64,000 nt of DNA from Bin87 sp965204685 (GTDB taxonomy: Bacteria > Chloroflexota > Dehalococcoidia > Lucifugimonadales > UBA3495), in the NCBI GenBank assembly GCA_965204685.1, contig OZ242004.1:3844001-3908000 (forward strand). Direction: 5' to 3'. This document shows, in pieces, positions 15,375 to 23,607 of this stretch (positions are counted from its first letter, which is position 1; every line of letters starts with the position of its first letter). The notes under the pieces were generated by a model. That model saw only the letters and a program-made list of their open reading frames with translations, had not been told where the DNA came from and ran no database searches. The position numbers and the translations under genes were made by a program.

Positions 15375-15503
15375 ACGCCCCCTAGCTTCGCAGGTTCCGT
15401 GAGGCGATGACCGGACATCGCCAACTATCGTGCCATCATAGCAGGCATCTCAACCTGGCGCTATCACGGATTCTGGGCCGGCGGCGCGAAAACGGCCCTC
15501 CCA

Positions 15504-16100
15504 TTACCCATCTCGCGGAGGGCGACGGCGGTGATGGAATATCTCCAACAACGGTATCGCCAGCTCTGGCAGGAGTGGCGTCGTCAACACATCTCCCGGG
15601 CCAAGTACCGCCCGTTCCATATACACTCCGCCCTGCAGTTCCAGTTGGGTTACCGTATCGTTGCGCGGATCTATGGGCCAGTACTCGGTAACCCCGGCTT
15701 CGGCATAGATCTGCCGCTTCCGTATCAAGTCCCGATTACGGTCACCGGAGAGGATCTCAACCACAATGTCGGGCACTCCCTCTACCCGACTCCCGCCCAC
15801 GATGCCCCGACTTTGCGCGAGGATGATGACAATATCCGGCTCGGGCGCCCGCTGTAATTCCCGGGACAGGACGGTGGTCATTTCGTGGTAGAACTGTGCC
15901 GGCGGCTGGTCGAAACGGTCAAGATAATCATCAATATGGCGGCAGAATTGACGCATCAAAAATTGGTGATCCGGGCTGCCTGACGCCATGATGTACAGCA
16001 CTCCGTCGTCGAGCTCCCACTTTCCGTCGGTCTCGTCCAGGGCCAGGAAGTCGTCCAGAGCCATTCGCATCCCGGTGTGCAATTTCGCGGTCGAGGTCAT
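15504..16100 (-). CDS. Uma2-family (DUF820) PD-(D/E)XK endonuclease-like protein
   Basis: This 198-residue protein has the Uma2 core: PEPDIVIIL and VPDIVVEILSGDRNRDLIRK supply the acidic and basic active-site positions, with the typical YAEAGVTEYWPIDP strand-helix after them. GGAGG lies 5 bases before ATG 16100. Uma2 proteins are expanded in Cyanobacteria and Chloroflexota and their biological role is unclear. It is one of four in this window. Confidence 0.85.
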   Translation of the reverse strand: MTSTAKLHTGMRMALDDFLALDETDGKWELDDGVLYIMASGSPDHQFLMRQFCRHIDDYLDRFDQPPAQFYHEMTTVLSRELQRAPEPDIVIILAQSRGIVGGSRVEGVPDIVVEILSGDRNRDLIRKRQIYAEAGVTEYWPIDPRNDTVTQLELQGGVYMERAVLGPGDVLTTPLLPELAIPLLEIFHHRRRPPRDG

Positions 16101-16135
16101 CGCATCCTCCACAATCCGCCAGATAGCCGGGCCAG

Positions 16136-17464
16136 TCAGTCGGCGGCCCCCACGGCGGCTGGAGCAGCCTGGTAGCGCACGGAATACTTCCGCTCCCGAA
16201 TGGTGAAGGCGGAGATCGCAGCCGGATACAGGACTACGGCCGCTATGGAGAACGCCACGATATAGTCGCCCGTGACCTCGCGCAGGTATCCGGCCAGCAG
16301 TACGCTGGTAAAGCCGCCCAATTGGTGGAACAGGAACGCCACGCCCGAGATGGTCGCCATGGATTTCAATCCGTACACTTCCGCGGTGAGCGACGACGTC
16401 AGCGGCGCGGTGGCAATCCAGGATAAGCCGGCCACAACCGCGAAAATGAGCATCCCCGCGATGACCGGGAACCCGGGCATCAGCAGCGACGCCACCAGGA
16501 TCACGTACCCGGTCCCGCGACAGAAGTAGACTGCCGTCAACCAGTTCTTGCGCCCGCCGATCCGGTCTGAAATCCAGCCGGCTCCCGTGGCTCCCAGCGC
16601 GTTCAGGCCCGACATCAAGCCGAAGATCAGCGCCGCCGTCTGCGGGTTCACTCCCTCCTCGATGGCCATGGGCACGAAGTGCACCGCCAGCATGAAAGTG
16701 GTGCCGCCGCAGATGTAGTAGGAAAAGCTCATTTGCCAGATGGGCAATGACTTGAAAGCCTGACGCCAGTTTTCGGCAAACAGGGGCTGTGGCGGTGGCG
16801 CGACGGCGCCGCCCGATCCGTCAGGCCCGCTTTCCGGGACGGAGTCGCCGTCGGGCGTCAGTCCCTTTTTCGCGGGATCGTCATGGAGAAACACGAACGC
16901 CAGGGGGATGCCCAGCGCCAGTATCATCACCCCCAGCACGATCCACGAATACCGCCAGTCGATCAGGCTGATCAGAAAGGCCACGAATGGCACCAGGACC
17001 AGACTGCCCAACGACATGCCGGAGGCGTTGAGCCCAATGACCAGGCCCCGTCGCCGTCGGAACCACTTGCTCAGCATCGCGGCGGTGTTGGTCATCGACG
17101 AGCCGCTCTGGCCAATCGCCGCGATCACGCCGAACATGGCGATCATATACCAGATGCTCCCTGTGGCCGCCATCAGCAGCGTGGAAACTCCCACCACCAC
17201 GATGCCCGTGATGACCACGATGCGCACGCCGATCCGGTCGAACAGGTAGCCCATGAACGGCTGCGTAACGCCGTTGAGCAACGCTCCAAGGGCCGCCGCC
17301 CACGACACAACCGTCCGGTTCCACTCGAACTCGGCTTCCATGGGGACCACGAACGCGCCGAAAGAATTGCGCGCCCCCATGGTCAGGAACGCGATGAACA
17401 TGCAGGTGGCCACCACGAACCACCCGTAGAATATGCCCGGGCGCGCCGGATTATTCACCGCCAT
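16136..17464 (-). CDS. MFS transporter, OFA/monocarboxylate-type
   Basis: The 442-residue 12-helix carrier begins FYGWFVVATCMFIAFLTMGA and has LFDRIGVRIVV after helix 2, like its neighbour at 13908-15374. Both end in a basic EYHYS/ERKYS-type tail after the last helix, so they are diverged paralogues. It probably takes up an organic acid; with oxidoreductases and dioxygenases nearby, an aromatic or carboxylic acid is plausible. Confidence 0.88.
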   Translation of the reverse strand: MAVNNPARPGIFYGWFVVATCMFIAFLTMGARNSFGAFVVPMEAEFEWNRTVVSWAAALGALLNGVTQPFMGYLFDRIGVRIVVITGIVVVGVSTLLMAATGSIWYMIAMFGVIAAIGQSGSSMTNTAAMLSKWFRRRRGLVIGLNASGMSLGSLVLVPFVAFLISLIDWRYSWIVLGVMILALGIPLAFVFLHDDPAKKGLTPDGDSVPESGPDGSGGAVAPPPQPLFAENWRQAFKSLPIWQMSFSYYICGGTTFMLAVHFVPMAIEEGVNPQTAALIFGLMSGLNALGATGAGWISDRIGGRKNWLTAVYFCRGTGYVILVASLLMPGFPVIAGMLIFAVVAGLSWIATAPLTSSLTAEVYGLKSMATISGVAFLFHQLGGFTSVLLAGYLREVTGDYIVAFSIAAVVLYPAAISAFTIRERKYSVRYQAAPAAVGAAD

Positions 17465-17551
17465 GAAGCCCCCATGCCCACATCAGTGCTTACGGCGGAT
17501 TGTATGCCTGTGGCGATAGGGGCGCAAGGCAGATTTTGACCGCCGAGGTGG

Positions 17552-18130
17552 CTACGGTATCGCCGGGGGCATAAATTCGCGCAGTTCCAGCGTCACATCG
17601 GGGAAAGCCTGCGGAGTAATGGCGCCATCGGCTGGAATGGTGCGGACCGTAGTGTACGCAGCGCCCACGGGGTCGGTGCGGGCTTCGACTTCGCCGGTGC
17701 GCAGGTTGGCTATCCAGAATTCGGGGATGCCGGCGGCGGCATAGAACTCCGACTTCGGGCCATAGTCATATTCCAGCGAACTGTCGGCTACTTCAATCAG
17801 CAGCAGCACGTCCTCTGGCATCGCCGTCTCGGCGTGGTAGTCAGGTCGGGGCCGCAGCAGAACGATGTCGGGTTGGGGCATTCCATATTCATCCAGCTGT
17901 ATGGAACCCTGCACACGCACGATGGCGCGCCCCACCAGTGGCGGAACCAGCAGCGTAGTCAGCGCGTCGGTGCAGAAGAGGTGCCGGTTCCCGATTGCCG
18001 CCATCTGAATTATCTCCCCGGCCAGCAGCTCAACGTGTTCGTCTTCATGCAGAATGCCGGCCTCGCCCATGGCCATGTACTCGGCCACGGTGAAAAGCCG
18101 CCGCTGGATTTGGGGCCGGGTTGCGGTCAT
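17552..18130 (-). CDS. Uma2-family (DUF820) endonuclease-like protein
   Basis: The 192-residue Uma2 protein has HVELLAGEIIQM near the N-terminus, MPQPDIVLLRPR and LLLIEVADSSLEYD as the nuclease-like core, and YAAAGIPEFWIANL afterwards. Its ATG begins one base after the vsr stop codon, so it is read from the end of the restriction-modification operon. Confidence 0.85.
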   Translation of the reverse strand: MTATRPQIQRRLFTVAEYMAMGEAGILHEDEHVELLAGEIIQMAAIGNRHLFCTDALTTLLVPPLVGRAIVRVQGSIQLDEYGMPQPDIVLLRPRPDYHAETAMPEDVLLLIEVADSSLEYDYGPKSEFYAAAGIPEFWIANLRTGEVEARTDPVGAAYTTVRTIPADGAITPQAFPDVTLELREFMPPAIP

Positions 18131-18131
18131 T

Positions 18132-18581
18132 TCAACATCCCTGTACAGGTCGCCTGGCGGTGGCTGAGCCGGGGCTTCCCAAAAAGGCGATTATCTGCTC
18201 TGTAACCGCCGGCAACTCTCGCAACTGGCATTCCCACACCGTCAGGACTGCCCAGCCCTGTTCTTGCAGTGCGGCGATGTTGCGGGCATCCCGAGCGTGG
18301 TTGCGCTCCAACTTCGCTATCCAGTATTCCCGGTTGGTGGCAGGAATACGAACCCGTGGGCACCCGTCGTGACGATGCCAAAAACAGCCGTTGACGAACA
18401 CTACTTTGCGTCTGGACGGAAAAACCAAATCGGGCCGCCCCGGCAGGTCAGCCCGATGCAAACGATACCGATAGCCGAGGCCGTGCAACAGCCGCCGCAC
18501 CTTCATCTCCGGCTTCATGCCCTTGGATTTGACCCGCGCCATGATTCTGCTGCGGGCTTCGGGAGATACGGTGTCGGCCAT
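18132..18581 (-). CDS. vsr: Very short patch repair endonuclease
   Basis: The 149-residue Vsr protein nicks next to T:G mismatches caused by deamination of 5-methylcytosine. The family segments are clear: RSRIMARVKSKGMKPE at the start, LPGRPDLVFP with the catalytic Asp, FVNGCFWHRHDGC with zinc-binding Cys/His and the metal-site His, and YWIAKLERNHARD. It matches the cytosine-C5 methyltransferase in the same cluster. Confidence 0.95.
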   Translation of the reverse strand: MADTVSPEARSRIMARVKSKGMKPEMKVRRLLHGLGYRYRLHRADLPGRPDLVFPSRRKVVFVNGCFWHRHDGCPRVRIPATNREYWIAKLERNHARDARNIAALQEQGWAVLTVWECQLRELPAVTEQIIAFLGSPGSATARRPVQGC

Positions 18582-18612
18582 GGCGACTTGCCTACAGCTT
18601 CAGTATAAATGC

Positions 18613-19239
18613 TTATCCGTTCTCGATTTCTTCCAATCTAGTCCGGGCCAACCATTCCAAGCGCTCGGCTTGCGCCAACAGGGTTCGACGTATTCCCACC
18701 GTAACTTGGCGCTCACTGATCCTGCGGGCCAGGTCTGCGATTGTCCTTGCGCGGCGCGCTAGTCGAATGTCAGGGTGCTCTCGCTGCTGACGGAGTTCGT
18801 CGCTCAAGATTGGCGCACGTATTGATGTCGGCAAGGCTATAGTTTCAACCGGCGCCACTTCACGTTCGTTGAGTACTGCTCTGAACCGGGATTGCTGTAG
18901 GGCTTGTTCGTAAACCGTGAACTCGGCTCGATTAAGAGTCCCCCGCACGTCTTCGGTCAGGTCCCAAAAGGGCCACATTTCGATTTCGGCCACCTCGAAT
19001 GGGTCGAGGATGCTCATCGCAACTGCGTCGGTTCGCTGATTCGTTAAGTGGCGCTGTATGCGTATCCGCAGCCGTTCGGAGGTTTGGCCAACATAGATAG
19101 GCTCGCCGTCATAGTCGTAGAAAAGATAAACTCCATGCCTACAGTTGCCGACCGGGACACCGTTGTCACATACCGTTTCAAGGGCCCGTCTGACTCCGCT
19201 GTAAAGCTCTGTTACTTCGCGAGGTTCTCTTTGCATCAT
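18613..19239 (-). CDS. GIY-YIG nuclease (Eco29kI-like)
   Basis: The 208-residue protein carries a GIY-YIG core early on: GVYLFYDYDGEPIYVGQT, then RIRIQRHL with the conserved Arg, and a downstream Glu in NRAEFTVYEQAL. This resembles restriction enzymes of the Eco29kI group rather than UvrC-type nucleases. ATG 19239 overlaps the stop codon of the upstream putative restriction gene (ATGA), so the two are translationally coupled. It may be the actual restriction nuclease or an accessory one. Confidence 0.8.
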   Translation of the reverse strand: MMQREPREVTELYSGVRRALETVCDNGVPVGNCRHGVYLFYDYDGEPIYVGQTSERLRIRIQRHLTNQRTDAVAMSILDPFEVAEIEMWPFWDLTEDVRGTLNRAEFTVYEQALQQSRFRAVLNEREVAPVETIALPTSIRAPILSDELRQQREHPDIRLARRARTIADLARRISERQVTVGIRRTLLAQAERLEWLARTRLEEIENG

Positions 19240-19967
19240 AGGAACGTTACCCAATCATCGGCATATCCAAGACTTGCGAGCACCTGCTGAGGGTCCAGCG
19301 TCCCCGGTTTTCTGACTTCAAATGAGCGGGCAGAACCGCTCACTGGACGGATGATGGTGAATTGGGAACCGTGAGGCTGCCAAGTAAATGCATGCGCTCC
19401 ACCCTGAACGGCGCGGCCCTCAAGGTTGTTTCTGGCATTGCGGCTCCAAGCATAGTCAGCGGGATCAAACTGCGACGTTTGCGCTTCAAAAATCTTGAAA
19501 CGGAAACCCTCCATATCCCGAATCAAAACCACCGTCCGCATATTGGGATACTGCGCTGTCGCTTCCTCAACGCGGGCGTTCCAGATTTGCAAAACTTGCC
19601 GGCCCGTTTCCTGTATATCTGCAAAAGGGTCATCATTGCCGAAAGAAAAAACTGGAGCATTGCGCCCGGAAATCAGGCGCACCTGTGTGGGCGCAATCGG
19701 ATTACTCGAACCGACGGTTTTTGCTGACCACGCCGTGTTGCCCAGCGCGACGTCTGCGATACCGAGTGGACTTCTGAAATGTTCGCCATTGACAGCAGCA
19801 GCGAAGATGTCACCCCAATCATCGCCCGACAAGTCCTTGCGCCCGACCGCGCTCGAATAGACGATGTTGCTGGCTATTGACTGAATAATAGAGTCCGGAA
19901 TTTGCCCCAACGGGTACGGTGTCGGGCTGTTCCATCCGCCGCGCAATCTCGGTCCTTGATAGGCCAT
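19236..19967 (-). CDS. Putative type II restriction endonuclease overlapping the methyltransferase gene
   Basis: This 243-residue protein has no family I can name with certainty. The position suggests a restriction enzyme: ATG 19967 lies inside the methyltransferase gene, 149 bases before its stop, and is preceded by AGGTGAT, a good ribosome-binding site. A possible nuclease core is ADVALGNTAWSAKTV with a following Phe/Lys-rich strand (GFRFKIFEAQ). The downstream GIY-YIG gene begins at its stop codon. Restriction function is inferred from context. Confidence 0.6.
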   Translation of the reverse strand: MAYQGPRLRGGWNSPTPYPLGQIPDSIIQSIASNIVYSSAVGRKDLSGDDWGDIFAAAVNGEHFRSPLGIADVALGNTAWSAKTVGSSNPIAPTQVRLISGRNAPVFSFGNDDPFADIQETGRQVLQIWNARVEEATAQYPNMRTVVLIRDMEGFRFKIFEAQTSQFDPADYAWSRNARNNLEGRAVQGGAHAFTWQPHGSQFTIIRPVSGSARSFEVRKPGTLDPQQVLASLGYADDWVTFL

Positions 19968-20880
19968 CTATCACCTGCTTCAAAACTGCCTGCACCATAG
20001 GAACGGGCACGGCGTTGCCGGTCTGTTTGCGAACTTGCTGATATGTTCCAGGCAACTCAAACCACTCAGGGAATCCCTGTAGGCGGAGCATTTCCCGGGG
20101 TGTTAGGCGTCTCTCTCCATTAACCAGCAGGTAATTGTACGACGCTCCGGCACGCAGGGCGCAGGAAAACGGATGGCTGGAGACGTTGCCACCCTTGTTC
20201 TCATGCCAGATTGACATTTCGTAAGGGCTTTCATGCTTTGCCAGCCGCTTGCGGCGTATTTCGTCGCTGGCGAAATAGTTCGCGGGAACGTCATCCCTGC
20301 TCTCTAAAACCTCCGCCAACGATAAGGGTTCCCCGATTCGCTCCGGCCATTTAAACGGGGTGGAATGGTCACGAAAGCCTGCGATTATGGTGCGCTCCCT
20401 TTTCTGCGGTAACCCAAAGTCCAGCGCGTTGAGGACGTTCCAATCAGCGCGATAGCCTAGCTCGTTCAGCTTGGCGACTATCGCCTGCATCGTCCGGCCA
20501 CGATTGTGGGTGGACAACTGGCGCACGTTTTCCAACACGAACGCCGCCGGTCGCTTGGCGTCAATGATCTCAGCGACGTTGAAAATGAGATTGCCCCGGT
20601 CATCGTCAAAACCGCGCATATCCCCGATGATGCTGAACGGCTGGCACGGAAATCCGGCCAGCAAAACATCGTGGTCCGGGATGGATTCGGGCGGAATCTC
20701 GGTGATGTCGCCGGCCGGCTCGACGTTGAAGTTTTGCAGATAAGCGCGGCGCGCCTCGACGTCGATGTCGCAGGCGAAAACGCACTGCATGCCCAGCCGG
20801 GCAGCGGCCACGTGAAAGCCACCGATACCACAGAACATATCGGTGAACGTTAGCGGCGGCTCGCCATCTCTATAAGCCAC
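19819..20880 (-). CDS. DNA (cytosine-5) methyltransferase
   Basis: The 353-residue m5C methyltransferase has motif I FCGIGGFH, motif IV GFPCQPFS with the catalytic Cys, motif VI ENVR, motif VIII QKRERT, RLTPREMLRLQGFP as motif IX and QTGNAVPVPM as motif X. The target-recognition region lies between VIII and IX (about residues 200-270). About 50 residues after motif X overlap the next gene in another frame. With the downstream nucleases and Vsr it forms a restriction-modification operon. Confidence 0.95.
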   Translation of the reverse strand: MAYRDGEPPLTFTDMFCGIGGFHVAAARLGMQCVFACDIDVEARRAYLQNFNVEPAGDITEIPPESIPDHDVLLAGFPCQPFSIIGDMRGFDDDRGNLIFNVAEIIDAKRPAAFVLENVRQLSTHNRGRTMQAIVAKLNELGYRADWNVLNALDFGLPQKRERTIIAGFRDHSTPFKWPERIGEPLSLAEVLESRDDVPANYFASDEIRRKRLAKHESPYEMSIWHENKGGNVSSHPFSCALRAGASYNYLLVNGERRLTPREMLRLQGFPEWFELPGTYQQVRKQTGNAVPVPMVQAVLKQVIDGLSRTEIARRMEQPDTVPVGANSGLYYSVNSQQHRLFERGRAQGLVGR

Positions 20881-21105
20881 GATTCGAACATACCATCTAT
20901 TTAGTCTGCCTCATAATTCTATCAAGGTTGTCAAGGGGTTTGGGGAGTATTTTATGTAATTTTGGCCCCGTTTGGCCGAATTTGGGGCAATTTTTGGTTA
21001 ACAGCCAATCGCTGAGGGATGCCAATAGCAACGCCGAGGCAGCGGTTAAGCCGCCCCGGCGTCCTCAGTCTGCCGGTGCATCGCTGATGCAGGTTACCGA
21101 AACTG
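20881..21105. other. Relatively AT-rich intergenic region upstream of the restriction-modification operon
   Basis: No coding frame is convincing here. A TTGACA hexamer lies on the minus strand (20934-20929) and could be the -35 of the methyltransferase promoter, but no well-spaced -10 is obvious. The lower GC than flanking genes is compatible with a boundary of an acquired cluster. Confidence 0.35.
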
Positions 21106-21819
21106 CTACTCCCGCTGCGCTGACCGCTCACGAAGTTGGTGCCAGTGAATTTGACCCGAGTTGATAATGTCGTCGATACGGCGGTCCGTGCGTACCGAAG
21201 CTACTACGGCATGGGCCGGTTTCCCGGTGAAGCGGGTCAGGTAGCCGGCGTTGCGTATGGGACGGTCGATGTCGCGCTGGTCAGCAGTGAAAGAGACTTC
21301 CACTGCTACGTAGTGCAACTGGCCAGCGGCATCGGTGGCCTCAATAATCATGTCAGCCGCGCGAAAGCGGCGCAGATCGCCGGGCGTAATGTCCGCAGTG
21401 TCCTGATTGCGGACCAAATCCCTGACCTCGATCTGGGTAAGTTGCTTCTCGTATTCCAGCCCCAAATCCTCTGCGATGGACATGGCCTGCTTGTCGGCAA
21501 TGGTGGCGGCCCCGACGTCTTTAAGCCAGGTCAGATCGTCCGCAAGGCGATTGAATCGGCGGTCCGTTCGGTCTGCGAGTTCAAACACGCTGTCCGTCAG
21601 CTTCTGAACTTGGTCAATAAGCTGAGTCAACTGCCCTTCTATCCGGTCAACCCGCTCGGTAAGTTGATCGACCCGATCAGTCAGCTGGGTAAAGAGCTGC
21701 GGCAACTCCAGCAATTCCCGCGTCAGAATGCGGGAGCGCACCGCTTCCATCAGATGCGGATTTTCGTCCAGCGTCTGCATCAAGCGTTCCACCGCTTGAA
21801 TGTCGTCAATGGTAGCCAT
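21106..21819 (-). CDS. Coiled-coil protein with C-terminal PD-(D/E)XK-like domain
   Basis: The 237-residue protein starts with a helix bundle, then a heptad coiled coil of repeated LTDRVDQLTERVDRIE-type segments at about residues 45-100. The C-terminal domain has AADMIIEATDAAGQLHYVAVEVSFT, an Asp/Glu plus E-V-S strand like nuclease-fold proteins of the DUF3782 type. The Lys expected in PD-(D/E)XK enzymes is replaced, so activity is doubtful. ATG 21819 was chosen because the domain begins there. Such genes are common in Chloroflexota and Cyanobacteria. Confidence 0.65.
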   Translation of the reverse strand: MATIDDIQAVERLMQTLDENPHLMEAVRSRILTRELLELPQLFTQLTDRVDQLTERVDRIEGQLTQLIDQVQKLTDSVFELADRTDRRFNRLADDLTWLKDVGAATIADKQAMSIAEDLGLEYEKQLTQIEVRDLVRNQDTADITPGDLRRFRAADMIIEATDAAGQLHYVAVEVSFTADQRDIDRPIRNAGYLTRFTGKPAHAVVASVRTDRRIDDIINSGQIHWHQLRERSAQRE

Positions 21820-21889
21820 TGTTGCGCGCCCGGTCTGGGATGCGAGATAGATCACTTAAATCGTAGCAGGATGCCGCTGCCAGCACGCC

Positions 21890-23395
21890 CTACACGTCCT
21901 TCAACGCCAGCGCGTCCTCGCCGGCGCTGTTGCCGGCCAGGCGGCCGAATACCATGCCCGCGCTGAGGCCGCTGCCGCCCGGGTAGTTGTGATAGAACAG
22001 GCCGCCGACCATCTCGCCCGCAGCGTAGAGGCCGGGGATGGGATCCTGGGCGTTGGTCACTACCTGGCCCCGGTTGTTGACCTTGACGCCGCCGAAGGTG
22101 AAGGTAATGCCGGTGGTCACAGCCCAGCCACGATAGGGAGGCGTGTCCAGGGTCTGCGCCCAGTTGGTCTTGTTGACCGCCAGGCCCTCGGTGCAGCGGC
22201 CGTCCTTGACCGTCGGATTGTACTCGATGTCCTGGCGCACGGCGGCGTTGTACTCCTCGACCTCCCGAACCAGACCGGCGGGATCGATGTCCAGCATCCG
22301 CGCCAGGTCCTCGATGGAATTAGCCTCGGCGGTGGTGGCCTGGGGGATCCAGTACTCGTCACGCAGCAGGTGCTTCACCTTCTCGTCGAAGATCTGGAAG
22401 CACAGGCCCTGGGGCTGCTCCATCAACGCGCGCCCGTAGGTCACGTAGGTGTAGTTGCGGAAGTCCGCGCCCTCGTCCAGGAACCGCTCACCATTGATGT
22501 TGACCATCAGGCCGAAGGGGTAGGAGTGCTTCTGGAACAGCTCGGTGACCGTGCGGTCCCCGAACGTGGGCGCGTTCATGTCCCAGGCCACGGCGTGGCA
22601 TGACGACCAGTGCCCGTAGGACTGCGCCCCGACGTCCAGCGCCATCTTGATGCCGTCGCCGGTGTTGTAGGGGATGCCACGGACCTTCACGGTCTCCCAG
22701 CCCGGGCCCAGGTAGCGGCAGCGCATCTCGGCGTTGGCCTCGAAGCCGCCGGCCGCCAGCACCACCGCCCGCGCCGCCAGGTCCTCAAACCCGTCCGGCC
22801 CCTTGACCCGCAGGCCGGCCACGTTGCCCTTCTGGTCCTGGATCAGCGACACGCCCTCGGTGGAGTACCGCACCTCGACGCCCAAGCGCTGGCACACGTC
22901 GAACTGCTGGTCGGACAGGCCCTTGCCCGCGCCCACCGCTTCAACCACCAGGCCGCCCCAGAACCGGAACTTGTCGCCGTCGCGGAACGCCTGGCGTCCG
23001 AAGGACAGCACGAACCGCACCCCGTGTTCCTGCAGCCACTTCATGGTGGGGTAGGACTGGCTCACCAGGATCTCGGCCAGCTCCGGGTCCGACAGGCCAT
23101 GGGTAACCCGCATCATGTCGTCGTAGAACTGGTTTTCCGTGTACTGCCCCACCTCGATGGAGTTGGCCTCGGTCTCGGACATGTCGGGGATCAGCCCCTT
23201 GATGTCCTCCAGCCCGTTGTAGGCGAAGCGGATGATGCCGCCGGTGAAGTAGGTGTTGCCGCCGCGAAAATACTCCGGAGCCTTCTCAACCACCAGCACC
23301 GATTGGGTCTGCTCGCGGGCGGCGATGGCGGCGGACAGCGCGGCGTTGCCGGCCCCCACCACGATTACGTCATAAACAGTGTCATTAGCAGGCAA
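21890..23395 (-). CDS. FAD-dependent tricarballylate dehydrogenase-like flavoprotein
   Basis: The 501-residue fumarate-reductase-type flavoprotein has the FAD dinucleotide motif VIVVGAGNAALSAAIAARE at the N-terminus. LAAGGFEANAEM lies in the middle and PGLYAAGEMVGGLFYHNYPG and GLSAGMVFGRLAG at the end. The closest named relative I recognise is TcuA, which oxidises tricarballylate to cis-aconitate. The start is TTG at 23395, after GAGGTG. It is divergent from the GMC oxidoreductase across a 212-base gap. Confidence 0.85.
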   Translation of the reverse strand: MPANDTVYDVIVVGAGNAALSAAIAAREQTQSVLVVEKAPEYFRGGNTYFTGGIIRFAYNGLEDIKGLIPDMSETEANSIEVGQYTENQFYDDMMRVTHGLSDPELAEILVSQSYPTMKWLQEHGVRFVLSFGRQAFRDGDKFRFWGGLVVEAVGAGKGLSDQQFDVCQRLGVEVRYSTEGVSLIQDQKGNVAGLRVKGPDGFEDLAARAVVLAAGGFEANAEMRCRYLGPGWETVKVRGIPYNTGDGIKMALDVGAQSYGHWSSCHAVAWDMNAPTFGDRTVTELFQKHSYPFGLMVNINGERFLDEGADFRNYTYVTYGRALMEQPQGLCFQIFDEKVKHLLRDEYWIPQATTAEANSIEDLARMLDIDPAGLVREVEEYNAAVRQDIEYNPTVKDGRCTEGLAVNKTNWAQTLDTPPYRGWAVTTGITFTFGGVKVNNRGQVVTNAQDPIPGLYAAGEMVGGLFYHNYPGGSGLSAGMVFGRLAGNSAGEDALALKDV

Positions 23396-23607
23396 AACCG
23401 CACCTCAAAGGCCCGCCGGCTGCGTTCCGGCAGGCAAATTTCCGTACCCGATGATACCACAGCGCCCCTTTCCATCCGCGCGACGCTTGGTTCCGCGACC
23501 CCGGCTGATGTACCCTTGACGCGCAGCGGCTTCCCCGAAAATCGGGTTCGCCCGAGTCCGCATCCAGCGGCCGGGAGCCGCGAGAGAATGACCCACCTGG
23601 TGATGAC

